DNA of 64,000 bases from CAWDLX01 sp963753485. Its GTDB lineage: Bacteria; Actinomycetota; Actinomycetes; Mycobacteriales; Micromonosporaceae. The notes under the pieces were generated by a model. The model saw nothing but the letters and a program-made list of their open reading frames with translations, was not told the DNA's origin and did no database searches. How positions within the stretch are numbered: position 1 is the stretch's first letter; each line of letters begins with the position of its first letter. Below, piece by piece: positions 25,180 to 33,746 of the stretch. The DNA lies in NCBI GenBank assembly GCA_963753485.1, contig CAVWCL010000007.1, positions 248,001 through 312,000 of the forward strand, written 5' to 3'. A program made the translations under genes and the position numbers.

Positions 25180-25689
25180 TCATGGTTTTCCGTTGCCTGT
25201 TTCATGCGCAAGAAGCCACCGCTTGACCGGCAGGCCCCAGCGGAAGCCGCCGAGCGAGCCATCGGTGCGGGTGACCCGGTGGCACGGAACGAAGAGCGCG
25301 GCCGCGTTGCGGGCGCAGGCCTGACCGGCGGCCCGGACCGCAGCGGGATTGCCGGCACGGACGGCCAATTCCGCGTAGCTGACCGGAGTTCCGGAACGCA
25401 CCTCGCGCAGGGTCTGCCACGCCACCGGCAGGAACTCGCCATCGCTGTGCTGGCGGACCGCGACGCTCGCCGGCGCGCCGAGGTCGCCGGCGTGGTATGC
25501 GCTCGCCGCCTGGCTCGCCAACCCGAGGTCGCGGCGGTACGCCGGCTCCTGGCGCAGCCGCGGGTGGATCAGCGCCACCAGCGCGGGCACCCCGGCGGTC
25601 CAGCCCGCGGCGAGCACGCTGCCCTGCTCGTCGACGACGATGGTGAACGGGCCAATTGGTGTCTCCACTGTGGACGTAAATGTGCTCAC
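25180..25689 (-). CDS. ogt: Methylated-DNA--protein-cysteine methyltransferase
   Basis: Suicide repair protein that takes O6-alkyl groups from guanine onto its cysteine. The 169-residue protein has the active-site motif VPCHRVTRTDGSLGGFRWG and the upstream helix PVSYAELAVRAGNPAAVRAAGQAC. GTG 25689 overlaps the stop of the Ada-AlkA gene as GTGA and also has GGAGG 6 nt upstream. The two genes are translationally coupled, forming an adaptive-response operon against alkylating damage. Confidence 0.96.
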   Translation of the reverse strand: MSTFTSTVETPIGPFTIVVDEQGSVLAAGWTAGVPALVALIHPRLRQEPAYRRDLGLASQAASAYHAGDLGAPASVAVRQHSDGEFLPVAWQTLREVRSGTPVSYAELAVRAGNPAAVRAAGQACARNAAALFVPCHRVTRTDGSLGGFRWGLPVKRWLLAHETGNGKP

Positions 25690-27161
25690 GGGTGCCTCCA
25701 GAGGCGGATCGTCGCGTAGGAGCGCCAGGGCGCCCAGTGGGCCCGCGCATGCGCGGCCAGCGCGGTCGGCTCGTCCGGCAGGCCCAGCGCCGCCGCCCCG
25801 CGCCGCACGCCGAGGTCCGTGGCGAGCAGGACGTCCGGGTCGCCGAGCGCGCGGAGGGCGACATACTGCGCGGTCCACGGTCCCACGCCGGCCAGCGCGA
25901 GCAGCCGGGAGCGGGTCTCGCCCCGCTCGGCCCCGGGATCGAGCGGCAGCGATCCGGCGGCCACCGCCTCGGCGAGCGCGCGCAGGGTCCGCCGGCGCGC
26001 CGCCGGCATGCCGAACGCGGCGTCTGGCGCCGCCGCCACCTCGGCTGCGGTGGGAAAGCCGGGAAGGGCGGGGCTTTCGCTCGCCTTCGTGACTGGATCC
26101 GGGTCGGCGGGTCTGGTCGTGCTCGCGCCGGCGACGAGGCGGCCCAGGATCGTCCGGGCTCCGGTCACCGAGATCTGCTGGCCGACGATGGCCCGCACGG
26201 CCATCTCGAACCCGTCCGCGGCCCCGGGCGCCCGTACCCCGGGCTCCTTCGCCACCTGGTACGCCAGCGCCGGATCGGCACCGAGCACGGTGTCGACCGC
26301 GACCGGGTCGGCGTCGAGATCGAGCAGGCGTCGGCATCGGGCCACCGCCGGCGAGACGTCCCGCACGTTGCTGAGGTGCAACGTGGTCCGCACGTACCCG
26401 GGCAGGATCTCCAGTTCGGCCGTGGCCGGCCCGTGCGGCAGGCGCAGGCCGCGCCGGTATGCCCCGCCGACCACCTCGTCGACGCCGGGCACCGTTCGGG
26501 CGGCCAGGAACTCGAGCAACGCCCCGGCGTGCAGCGGCTCGCGGTAGGGCAGGCGCAGCGTCAGTGTGCCCAGCTCGCCGGCGATCGGCTCCGGCCGGCC
26601 CCGACGGGCCGTTCGCAGCTGCGACGGCGTGCGACCGTAGATCTCCCGGACCGTGTCGTTGAACTGGCGCACACTGCCGAAGCCGGCGGCGAACGCGATC
26701 TCGGCCAGGCCGAGCACGGTCGTTTCGATCAGGATGCGGGCGGTCTGGCCCCGCTGGGCCCGGGCCAGCGCGAGCGGGCCGGCGCCCACCTCGGCCTGCA
26801 GCAGCCGGCCGAGATGGCGCGTGGTATAGCCGAGCCGCGCGGCCAGACCGGGTACGCCGTCCCGGTCAACGACGCCGTCCGCGATGAGGCGCATCGCCCG
26901 GGCCACGACGTCGGCGCGGGAGTTCCACTCCGGCGAGCCGGGCGCCGCGTCCGGCCGGCAGCGCAGGCAGGCCCGAAAGCCCGCCCGCTGGGCCGCGGCC
27001 GCGGACGGGAGGAAGCGGACGTTCTCCCGCTTGGGCGTGAGCGCCGGGCAGGAGGGACGGCAGTAGATGCCGGTCGAGGTGACGGCGGTCACAAACCAGC
27101 CGTCGAAGCGGGCGTCCCGGCTCGCCACCGCGCGGTACTGCCGCTCGAAGTCCTCGTCCAC
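25686..27161 (-). CDS. Ada-AlkA fusion: methylphosphotriester sensor, AraC HTH and 3-methyladenine DNA glycosylase II
   Basis: The 491-residue protein has three modules. Residues 1-80 are the Ada zinc domain (STGIYCRPSCPAL and CLRCRPD supply the four cysteines). About 85-185 is an AraC-type HTH with LGLAEIAFAAGFGSVRQFNDTVREIYGRTPSQLR. The rest is AlkA: an N-terminal mixed domain, then an HhH-GPD domain with GVGPWTAQYVALRALGDPD and the catalytic Asp in LATDLGV. It should sense methyl-phosphotriesters, activate its own operon, and excise alkylated bases. GTG 27161 is chosen because the domain begins at once (VDEDFERQYRAV). Confidence 0.95.
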   Translation of the reverse strand: MDEDFERQYRAVASRDARFDGWFVTAVTSTGIYCRPSCPALTPKRENVRFLPSAAAAQRAGFRACLRCRPDAAPGSPEWNSRADVVARAMRLIADGVVDRDGVPGLAARLGYTTRHLGRLLQAEVGAGPLALARAQRGQTARILIETTVLGLAEIAFAAGFGSVRQFNDTVREIYGRTPSQLRTARRGRPEPIAGELGTLTLRLPYREPLHAGALLEFLAARTVPGVDEVVGGAYRRGLRLPHGPATAELEILPGYVRTTLHLSNVRDVSPAVARCRRLLDLDADPVAVDTVLGADPALAYQVAKEPGVRAPGAADGFEMAVRAIVGQQISVTGARTILGRLVAGASTTRPADPDPVTKASESPALPGFPTAAEVAAAPDAAFGMPAARRRTLRALAEAVAAGSLPLDPGAERGETRSRLLALAGVGPWTAQYVALRALGDPDVLLATDLGVRRGAAALGLPDEPTALAAHARAHWAPWRSYATIRLWRHP

Positions 27162-27377
27162 GACCCCGATCCTGCCCCGACGCCGGGCCCGCCTGCTGGC
27201 GGGTTTCGGACGGGCGGGCGGGGCCGGCCGCGCTCTGTGGGCCGAGGCTGCAGGAAGATTGGCGTCAGGCGCGCCATCGTGCAGTCCCGCTGCGCCATCG
27301 CGCGTACCACTCCGATCACCGCCGGACAACGCCCAGCCGACTCCGCGACACGTTTACCGGAACCCGACCCGGTTCCG

Positions 27378-27698
27378 TCACCGATGTGCGTCGGGTCGAC
27401 GGGCCGGACGCAGCACCACCGCCACGACGTCACCTTCGTAGATGCCTTCGGCCTTCCTGACGGCATCCTTGAGCGGAACCAGATACCGGCCGCCCCTGGG
27501 GAAGAGTGCCGTGTTGAACTCCGTGTCCCCGATGACGACGTGCACCGGGACCTGGCCCCAGTAGATCAGTGATCGCGCCTCCTCCTTGAGCTCGGCACTG
27601 TCGGACTCGGACATGGCCACGAAGAAGTACGGTGCCGGTCCGCGCCACTCGATGATCTCGCCGTCGAAGACCCACTCCACGGTGAACCATTGAATCAC
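27378..27698 (-). CDS. DUF1905 domain protein
   Basis: The 106-residue protein has a beta-rich DUF1905 core: VEWRGPAPYFFVA-like segment, GQVPVHVVIGDTEFNTALFPRGGRYLVPLKDAVRKAEGIYEGDVVAVVL. Such domains often stand alone or with YdeI-type proteins. Molecular function is unknown. GTG 27698 follows a G-rich stretch. The same frame runs open far upstream across ychF, but that part is only a shadow. The gene sits about 110 bp downstream of ychF on the same strand. Confidence 0.82.
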   Translation of the reverse strand: MIQWFTVEWVFDGEIIEWRGPAPYFFVAMSESDSAELKEEARSLIYWGQVPVHVVIGDTEFNTALFPRGGRYLVPLKDAVRKAEGIYEGDVVAVVLRPARRPDAHR

Positions 27699-27804
27699 CC
27701 GCCCCCGACGGCCACCCGGTCTCGAGGTCGAGCCGCAACGGGCACGAGATGCTGAGCGGGTCGTATCAACGCTGAGCCGACGATGGGTCCTCGACGGGAC
27801 ACGA

Positions 27805-28887
27805 CTACACGTTGAACCGGAACTCGACCACGTCGCCGTCGCGCATGACGTACTCCTTGCCTTCGATGCGTACCTTGCCGGCGGCCTTCGCGGCCGCCAT
27901 CGAGCCGGCCGCGACGAGGTCGTCGTACCCGACCACCTCCGCCTTGATGAAACCGCGTTGGAAGTCGGTGTGGATGACGCCGGCCGCCTCGGGGGCGGTC
28001 GCACCCACCGGGATGGTCCACGCCCGGGTCTCCTTGGGGCCGGCGGTGAGGAACGTCTGCAGACCCAGGGTGGCGAAGCCGACGCGGATGAGCTGGTGCA
28101 GTCCGGGCTCAGGTTGGCCGATCGCGGCCAGCAGCTCGGCCGCTTCGTCGTCGGGCAGGTCGGTGAGCTCGGACTCGATCTTCGCATCCATGAAGACGGC
28201 CTCGGCCGGTGCGACCAGCGCTCGCATCTCGTCGAGGAAGGTGGCGTTGGCCAGCTCCGCCTCGTCGACGTTGATGACATAGAGGAATGGTTTGGCGGTC
28301 AGCAGATGCAGCTCGCGCAGCTCGGCGACGTCGAGCCCGGCCGCGGCCGCGGAGTTCAGGGTCGCGCCGCCATCCAACAATGCCCGAGCGGCGCTCGCCG
28401 CGGCGGCCAGGGGTGCCCGGTCCTTACGTACCTTGGCTTCCTTCTCCAGGCGCGGCAGCGCTTTGTCGATGGTCTGGATGTCGGCCAGGATCAGCTCGGT
28501 GTTGACCGTCTCGATGTCGTCGGCCGGCGAGACCTTGCCCTCGACGTGCACGACCTGGGGATCGGAGAAGGCGCGGACCACCTGGCAGACGGCGCTGGCC
28601 TCGCGGATGTTCGCCAGGAACGCGTTGCCGCGCCCCTGCCCTTTGGACGCGCCCCGCACGAGCCCGGCAATGTCGACGAACGACACCGGCGCGGGCACGA
28701 TGCGCTGCGATTCGTGCAGGCGGGCGAGCACGGCGAGGCGGGGATCGGGCAGCCCGACGACGCCGACGTTGGGGTCGATGGTCGCGAACGGGTAGTTCGC
28801 CGCCAGCACATCGTTCTTGGTCAGCGCGTTGAACAGGGTGCTCTTGCCGACGTTGGGCAGACCGACGATGCCGATGGTGAGACTCAC
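27805..28887 (-). CDS. ychF: Redox-regulated ATPase YchF (Obg-like)
   Basis: Universally conserved P-loop NTPase that prefers ATP and binds ribosomes. The 360-residue length is standard. G1 is IVGLPNVGKSTLFNAL. The G2/G3 region includes FATIDPNVGVV and FVDIAGLVRGASKGQGRGNAFL. The G4 replacement FLYVINVDE and the C-terminal TGS domain (AAGKVRIEGKEYVMRDGDVVEFRFNV) are intact. GTG 28887 has a TAAGCT box 8 nt upstream, consistent with a leaderless transcript. Recalled mycobacterial homologue: Rv1112. Confidence 0.97.
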   Translation of the reverse strand: MSLTIGIVGLPNVGKSTLFNALTKNDVLAANYPFATIDPNVGVVGLPDPRLAVLARLHESQRIVPAPVSFVDIAGLVRGASKGQGRGNAFLANIREASAVCQVVRAFSDPQVVHVEGKVSPADDIETVNTELILADIQTIDKALPRLEKEAKVRKDRAPLAAAASAARALLDGGATLNSAAAAGLDVAELRELHLLTAKPFLYVINVDEAELANATFLDEMRALVAPAEAVFMDAKIESELTDLPDDEAAELLAAIGQPEPGLHQLIRVGFATLGLQTFLTAGPKETRAWTIPVGATAPEAAGVIHTDFQRGFIKAEVVGYDDLVAAGSMAAAKAAGKVRIEGKEYVMRDGDVVEFRFNV

Positions 28888-28951
28888 GACTGACGAGCTT
28901 ACGCAGCCGCCGTGGCGGTCAGCGGGTCGTGTCCAGGCTCAGCGGGTCCCC

Positions 28952-29013
28952 GTCGATCTAGGGCGTAGGCACACGGATAGAGATCAAAGCACGTACCTGC
29001 GCCCTAGATCGAC
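28952..29013 (-). terminator. Inverted repeat terminating the methyltransferase gene
   Basis: GTCGATCTAGGGCG (28952-28965) pairs perfectly with 29000-29013 and continues for three more pairs after one mismatch. The right arm contains the last two codons and the TAG stop of the methyltransferase. Loop about 34 nt. Confidence 0.6.
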
Positions 29014-29858
29014 GAGAGGCGGGACTGGAGGGCGGCGGCGTGGGTGGGGTCGCGCTCGACCAGGAGCCAGCGCCGCCCGAGGCGTTCGGCGGCGACGCCG
29101 GTGGTGCCGGTGCCGGCGAACGGGTCCAGCACCAACTGCCCGGGCAGGGTCAGCAGGTTGATGAAGAACGCCGGTAGCGCCTCGGGGAAGCGGGCCGGAT
29201 GGCGGGTGGGGTTGGGCCGGAACTCCGGCTCGAAGCTGAGCAGGGTCGACGGGCGGACCAGGTCGGGCCCGGCCTGCACGCGCTTGCGGCCCTGCCCGGA
29301 CGGGGTGGTGGCGCGCTCGTAGTTGTGCGCGAGCTTCTTTCGCCGTTCCACGTCGCGGCGATCCCAACGCGCCGGGGTACGGCAGGCGTCGGGGAAGAAC
29401 TGCCAGTCGGGGCCGCGGGTGAACTGGAAGCAGTACTCGACCGCGTCCTTGAGGTGCCGGGGGAAACGCCCGGGCGGGGGCGACGGCTTACCCCAGATGA
29501 AGTCCTCCGCGAACCGGAAACCCTGCTCGCGTAGCCAGAAGACGAGCTCGTACTGCAGTAGGCCGCGCTCGCCGCCGTGGCGGCGGGACCGGTAGTTCAG
29601 CACGAAGCTGCCCCGCGGGGTGAGTACTCGCAGAATCTCCGCGGTCGCCTTGAGGAAGAAGCCGGAGTACCACTCGCGCAGGTAGCTCTCGCCGTCGGCG
29701 TAGCGCGGTTGCCGGTCGTACGGCGGCGACGTGACGACGAGGTCGACGCAGCCGTCCGGGAGCTCGCGCAGCACGTCCAGGCAGTCGGCGATGACGAGGG
29801 CGCCCAGTTCGGTGCCGACCGTGCTCGGTAGCCGCAGTGTCTGCGGAAGACCCGTCAT
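29004..29858 (-). CDS. DNA methyltransferase (N4-cytosine or N6-adenine), no nuclease partner
   Basis: The 284-residue protein has catalytic motif IV TSPPY (residues 43-47) before the SAM-binding motif I DPFAGTGTTGVAAE near the C terminus. This is the beta-type order. TSPPY is more often N4-cytosine than N6-adenine (family tendency, not proof). A target-recognition segment rich in Arg and Pro lies between them. No restriction endonuclease or Vsr-like gene is next to it, so it is an orphan and may mark DNA for regulation. ATG 29858 has a leaderless TATCGT box. Confidence 0.9.
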   Translation of the reverse strand: MTGLPQTLRLPSTVGTELGALVIADCLDVLRELPDGCVDLVVTSPPYDRQPRYADGESYLREWYSGFFLKATAEILRVLTPRGSFVLNYRSRRHGGERGLLQYELVFWLREQGFRFAEDFIWGKPSPPPGRFPRHLKDAVEYCFQFTRGPDWQFFPDACRTPARWDRRDVERRKKLAHNYERATTPSGQGRKRVQAGPDLVRPSTLLSFEPEFRPNPTRHPARFPEALPAFFINLLTLPGQLVLDPFAGTGTTGVAAERLGRRWLLVERDPTHAAALQSRLSSI

Positions 29859-29864
29859 GCCGGC

Positions 29865-29870
29865 ACGATA
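29865..29870 (-). promoter_or_regulatory. Leaderless-type -10 box of the methyltransferase gene
   Basis: TATCGT on the minus strand, 6 nt before ATG 29858. Confidence 0.45.
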
Positions 29871-30072
29871 CGGCCGCTACCGGTACCCGGCCGGGCGCGC
29901 CGCGCGTCCGCCGTTGTGCCGAAGATTTTGGCAGTTGCGCCGATTGAGGGGACGACATTCGGCGCCGGGACGCCGTCCGAGTGTCGGAGTCGTGGCCGGC
30001 CACCGCTCGATACGCTCTCACCGAGCGCGGGGATTGGGCGATTGCGCACCACAATGGACCTGGACGGGCGTC

Positions 30073-31377
30073 ATGAGCGATCCAAGGGTAGGCGGCGGCT
30101 GGCACTTCAACGCCCCGCCCGGGTGGCCGGTCCCGCCGGGCTGGATCCCGCCCGCGGGCTGGACGCCGGATCCGTCCTGGCCGCCGGCGCCGCCCGGATG
30201 GCAGTTCTGGATTCCGGCCGGGGGAGCGCCGGCCGGGCCGGGGCCCATCGGGCCGGGGCCCTTCGGGCCGGGCACCATTCCCCCGCGGCCGGAGGCCCCG
30301 ACCATCGCCGAGGCGCCCAGGAGTGGCCTGTTCGGGCGGGCCAGCCTCTTCGTCAAGGTGGTCGCCGGCTTCCTCACCCTCGCCGCCACGGTCATCGGGG
30401 CCTACTTCGCCATCAAGGACCGGCCGGATCCGTACACGATCGCCGATTGGGCGCGCAAGGCGAATTCGATCTGCGAGAAGGACTTCGGCGCCGTCCAGAC
30501 GACCGCCTTCGTGCTGACACCGCTGCTGGCCCAGGCCATCGCGAAGACGCCGGCGTCGGGCACGAACAACGAGAACCTGGCCCAGCTGATCAAGACGGTC
30601 GCCGACATGGCCTCGGCCTTCCGCGCCATGACCGGCGACCTGCGCGCCGTGGATCTGCCGAAGGGCTACGACGACACGGAGATCCAGCGGCTGCTCACGT
30701 CGGGCAACGACGTCTCGAACGCGCTCGGCGTGGTCGCCTCATTCCTGGTGAACTTCGAGATCGGCAAGGCGAGTCTGGTCGACGGCCAGAACGCCATCAA
30801 CAAGCTGCAGCTGGTCATGGGGTCGAGCTTGCCGGCGTGGTCGCGCAGCGCATCCCAGCTCGGCCTCAACCAGTGCCTGCTCATCGTCGGAGACGGCGCG
30901 ACACCGACCATCGTGGCCACCACCCCGCCGCCCTCGGGTGGGCTGAACGCGGCCGAGCAGTCGCTGGTCGACGCCGTGAACCCGGCGGTGCTGACCGGGT
31001 GCACCTCGACGCCGGGCGAGGAGAACTCCAACGTGCTCGCCGCGGTCAACTGTGACGCGGCCCGCACCGGGCCGAGCAAGCGGCCGCTCGTCCTGCGCTT
31101 CGTCAGCGCCCAGGCCCAGAGCGACTACCTCGGGCGGCAGGGGGTCGGCTTCACCAGCTCGTCCTGTGCGGCCGGCCGGTACAAGGCCCCCTGGCAGCGC
31201 AGTGGCTCCACGACCAACCTCGGCACGCTGGTCTGCACCGAGGTCGACAGCGGTGGTTTCCAGCTGATCTGGACGTTCGACAACGACAACATCGTGGTCT
31301 TCATGGACGCCAAGGACGGGGGAACCGCGTACGACTGGTGGAAGGCGAACGCGTACCTGCTCAAGCAGGCGAGCTGA
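30073..31377 (+). CDS. PPGW-rich single-pass membrane protein of unknown function
   Basis: The 434-residue protein begins with repeated PPGW/PAGW motifs (about residues 10-45) and a Gly/Pro run. One membrane helix follows (LFVKVVAGFLTLAATVIGAYFAI, near 93-115), then a helical extracellular domain (DPYTIADWARKANSICEKDFGAV through AWSRSASQLGLNQC). The C-terminal domain has paired cysteines (VLTGCTSTP, VNCDAA, SSCAAGRYKAPW, LVCTEV) and ends FMDAKDGGTAYDWWKANAYLL. That last domain resembles sensor modules hung on actinobacterial membrane proteins, but I cannot name it. Neighbours give no functional hint. Confidence 0.75.
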   Translation: MSDPRVGGGWHFNAPPGWPVPPGWIPPAGWTPDPSWPPAPPGWQFWIPAGGAPAGPGPIGPGPFGPGTIPPRPEAPTIAEAPRSGLFGRASLFVKVVAGFLTLAATVIGAYFAIKDRPDPYTIADWARKANSICEKDFGAVQTTAFVLTPLLAQAIAKTPASGTNNENLAQLIKTVADMASAFRAMTGDLRAVDLPKGYDDTEIQRLLTSGNDVSNALGVVASFLVNFEIGKASLVDGQNAINKLQLVMGSSLPAWSRSASQLGLNQCLLIVGDGATPTIVATTPPPSGGLNAAEQSLVDAVNPAVLTGCTSTPGEENSNVLAAVNCDAARTGPSKRPLVLRFVSAQAQSDYLGRQGVGFTSSSCAAGRYKAPWQRSGSTTNLGTLVCTEVDSGGFQLIWTFDNDNIVVFMDAKDGGTAYDWWKANAYLLKQAS

Positions 31378-31388
31378 GGCGCGTCAGG

Positions 31389-31685
31389 TCAGCGCGGCCG
31401 GGTGACCGACCGGTAGGCGTCCTCGATCCGCGCGGCCAACCGGACCTCGCCCGCCGTGAGTGCGCCGCCATCGACGGTACGCAGGCTGACCTGGGTCACC
31501 CCGTCAAGACGGCGCACGTGTGGATGGACCTCGAGCGCCTCGGCGACGACCTTGACGCGCTCGGCGAACTGGGCGTGCTCACTGTCGTCGAGGCGCATCG
31601 TGCGCCTGATCTCGCGGGCGTCCCCGACCCACTCGGTGAGCTGGCCCAACGCGTCGCGGAGATCATCGCGGCCGACCGGAAGCAA
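31389..31685 (-). CDS. 4a-hydroxytetrahydrobiopterin dehydratase-like protein
   Basis: The 98-residue protein has the alpha/beta fold pattern of pterin carbinolamine dehydratase. The FAERVKVVAEALEVHPHVRRLDGVTQVSLRT and GALTAGEVRLAARIED blocks align with the family's HHP and TH-GGLT-D-LA-I blocks. Two catalytic-region residues differ: the first His of HHP is Val, and the TH pair is RT. It may be inactive or serve another role such as a DCoH-like one. The start is TTG 31685 with an excellent GGAGG 7 nt upstream. It converges on the PPGW gene. Confidence 0.75.
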   Translation of the reverse strand: MLPVGRDDLRDALGQLTEWVGDAREIRRTMRLDDSEHAQFAERVKVVAEALEVHPHVRRLDGVTQVSLRTVDGGALTAGEVRLAARIEDAYRSVTRPR

Positions 31686-31865
31686 CGTCCTACCTCCGAG
31701 GAGTGTTGTGACGGCTGATGGCCCTTGCTTTACCGACCCGTTACGGCCGTGACCCTAGTGTTACCGTTTTGTGAGCCGACGTCCACGCCCACATATCCCC
31801 CTTCTCAGGCCGTTGGGGCAGGCCGGTCATCCGGACGGCCAAGGCATCTGGCACGCTGAACCGCC

Positions 31866-32294
31866 GTGCACACGGAACGCGTCAGCCCACTGATCATCGT
31901 CGGCGCGGCGATCGTCGTCGACGGACGCGTGCTGGGCTGTGAGCGGGCCGAGCCGCCCGAGGTCGCCGGCCGCTGGGAGTTCCCCGGTGGCAAGGTCGAG
32001 CCGGGCGAGACTGACGAGGCCGCCCTGGTCCGGGAGTGCCAGGAGGAGCTGGGCGTCGGCATCACCCTGGGTGACCGGATCGGAGCCGACATCCCGCTCG
32101 CGCACGGCCGCGCGGTGCTGCGGGTCTGGTTGGCGGAGCTGGTCGACGGCGAGCCGCAGCCGCAGCCGCTCGAGCACTCGGCGTTGCGCTGGCTGGCGCC
32201 CGACGAACTCGACTCGGTGCCGTGGCTGCCGGCCGATGCCCCGATCGTGGCCGACCTCGCCGACCTCCTGCGCGGCCGGTCACCGGCGGGGTGA
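31866..32294 (+). CDS. Nudix hydrolase, MutT-like (8-oxo-dGTP diphosphatase type)
   Basis: The 142-residue protein has a complete Nudix box (GGKVEPGETDEAALVRECQEELGV) and the MutT-like start IVVGAAIVVDGRVLGCERAEPPEVAGRWEFPGG. It ends with the PWLPADAPIVADL segment common in (d)CTP pyrophosphohydrolase and MutT1-like proteins. Probable role: clearing oxidised or surplus nucleoside triphosphates. GTG 31866 has no clear ribosome site; a CACGCT string 8 nt upstream might be a weak -10 for a leaderless transcript. Confidence 0.88.
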   Translation: MHTERVSPLIIVGAAIVVDGRVLGCERAEPPEVAGRWEFPGGKVEPGETDEAALVRECQEELGVGITLGDRIGADIPLAHGRAVLRVWLAELVDGEPQPQPLEHSALRWLAPDELDSVPWLPADAPIVADLADLLRGRSPAG

Positions 32295-32309
32295 CCACCG
32301 AAGCGATCG

Positions 32310-32328
32310 GGCCGGCGTCACCGGCCCA
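32310..32328 (+). terminator. Short GC hairpin between convergent genes
   Basis: GGGCCGG (32310-32316) and CCGGCCC (32322-32328) with a 5-nt loop, 16 bp after the Nudix stop. No U tract. Confidence 0.35.
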
Positions 32329-32384
32329 GCGATCGGGCCAGCCTCACGGTCCCACCCGCCCGGCGGGATCCGGGCCGCCCACGG

Positions 32385-33653
32385 CTAGTACGACCTGGTC
32401 AGCATCGTCATTCCCCATTCGCCCAAGCCCGCGTCGATGGCGACGAACCAGAGTTCAGCACCATTGTCACCGCCGGTGACGGTGCCGAGCGCCATCACCC
32501 GGCTGCCGAACGCGTAGTACAGCGGCCCGCCGCTGTCGCCGGGGCGTCCGGCCAGGCCGCCGCTGGTCCGGGTGGCCCGCAGCAGCGGACCCCAACACTT
32601 CCACCGGCCGTTCGGTTCCACGTCGCACTTGTAGTCCTCGGCGACGTCCACGACCAGACCGCAGATGTTGCCGCTGTACGCGCCCGACTGGCAGATGCTC
32701 TCGTTGACGTACGGGTGCGACCAGCCGGCAACCCCTTTGATCGCCTGGGCCGCGCCGATCGGGCCACCGACATAGATTTCCCCGGCGGACGACGTCGGCA
32801 TGATGAGCTCGATGTCGCGGTCGTGATCGCGCACGGTCACCCGGCCGATCGACTCACCGGTCGGATCCCGGAACAGGTCGCCCAGCTCCCCGCAGTGGCT
32901 CGCGGTGATCAGGTATCCGTGGCCGGTTGGACTCTTCATGCCCCAGCCGGACGTGCAGGCCCGGCCGTTGTACTGCGATCCGGACTGGCGGTTCACCACG
33001 ACCGCCCCACCGGCCCACGGCGGGAAGTCGTTCTCCCGGCTGAAGCTGGAGATGCGCGGCTGCACCGCGACCGTCGTGGCCACCGAGGTGCCGGCCTGCT
33101 GTGCGGTCCGCGCCGCGGCGGCGACCTGCGCCGGATCAGGTCCGGCCCCGGCGGCAACAGCCGCCGGGGGGTCGACGCCCAGGCGCAGCCCGCTGCCGTC
33201 GGCGAGCACGGTGACCGTGTGCACGCCGTTGCCGCGGCCCGCCTCGATCTCCTTGATCAGCGCCGACGCTGCCGTGGTCAGGTCGGCCCGGGCGTACCGG
33301 GCACTCACCACCCGGACGCCGACGGCGCCCCGGGCTGCGGTGAGGGCCGCATCGGCGGCCGCCGGCGGCTGCCCCTGCCACCGCAGGACGACGCCGGCGC
33401 CGTCGAGCTCGATGCCGGTGAACCCGGTCAGCCCGGAGACCGCCGCGCGCAGCCCGTCGGCTGCGGTGACCGCCGCGGTCTGGGTACGCATCGCGGTGGC
33501 GTCGGCGTCGCCGAGGCCAACCGTGACCGCGGGACCACCGGCGGCGCGGGTCTGGTCGTCCCCGGGTCCACCACCGGTCGGGTCGGCGGCGGCGGTGCCG
33601 GGCAGAGCCAGCCCGGTCGCGATCAGCAGCCCTACCACTGCCATCCTGCGCAT
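32385..33653 (-). CDS. Secreted S1-family serine protease with propeptide-like N terminus
   Basis: The 422-residue protein has signal peptide MRRMAVVGLLIATGLALPGTAAA. Residues about 25-200 form an Ala-rich pro-region unlike a known domain. The C-terminal chymotrypsin fold shows the catalytic His in LITASHCGELG, an Asp in HDRDIELI and the Ser in GLAGRPGDSGGPLYYAFG. Cysteine pairs (ACTSGWG/SHC and CQSG/CGLV/CDVE/CWGP) suggest disulfides. It resembles streptogrisin-like trypsin-fold enzymes. ATG 33653 follows GGAGGGGG. No dedicated transport or inhibitor gene lies next to it. Confidence 0.88.
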   Translation of the reverse strand: MRRMAVVGLLIATGLALPGTAAADPTGGGPGDDQTRAAGGPAVTVGLGDADATAMRTQTAAVTAADGLRAAVSGLTGFTGIELDGAGVVLRWQGQPPAAADAALTAARGAVGVRVVSARYARADLTTAASALIKEIEAGRGNGVHTVTVLADGSGLRLGVDPPAAVAAGAGPDPAQVAAAARTAQQAGTSVATTVAVQPRISSFSRENDFPPWAGGAVVVNRQSGSQYNGRACTSGWGMKSPTGHGYLITASHCGELGDLFRDPTGESIGRVTVRDHDRDIELIMPTSSAGEIYVGGPIGAAQAIKGVAGWSHPYVNESICQSGAYSGNICGLVVDVAEDYKCDVEPNGRWKCWGPLLRATRTSGGLAGRPGDSGGPLYYAFGSRVMALGTVTGGDNGAELWFVAIDAGLGEWGMTMLTRSY

Positions 33654-33746
33654 GATGACCGCCCCCTCCGACTCGTCACCACCTGCGCACCGACCGTAAT
33701 TGATCGCGCGCAATATCGCCACGGATCGTTCGGTTCAGCGGCGGCG

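Noticed and set aside
27378..28280. A 300-codon frame joining DUF1905 with a second protein
   Set aside because: The upstream 190 codons overlap ychF, which has an intact G domain and TGS domain. Only the last 106 codons are a real DUF1905 protein.
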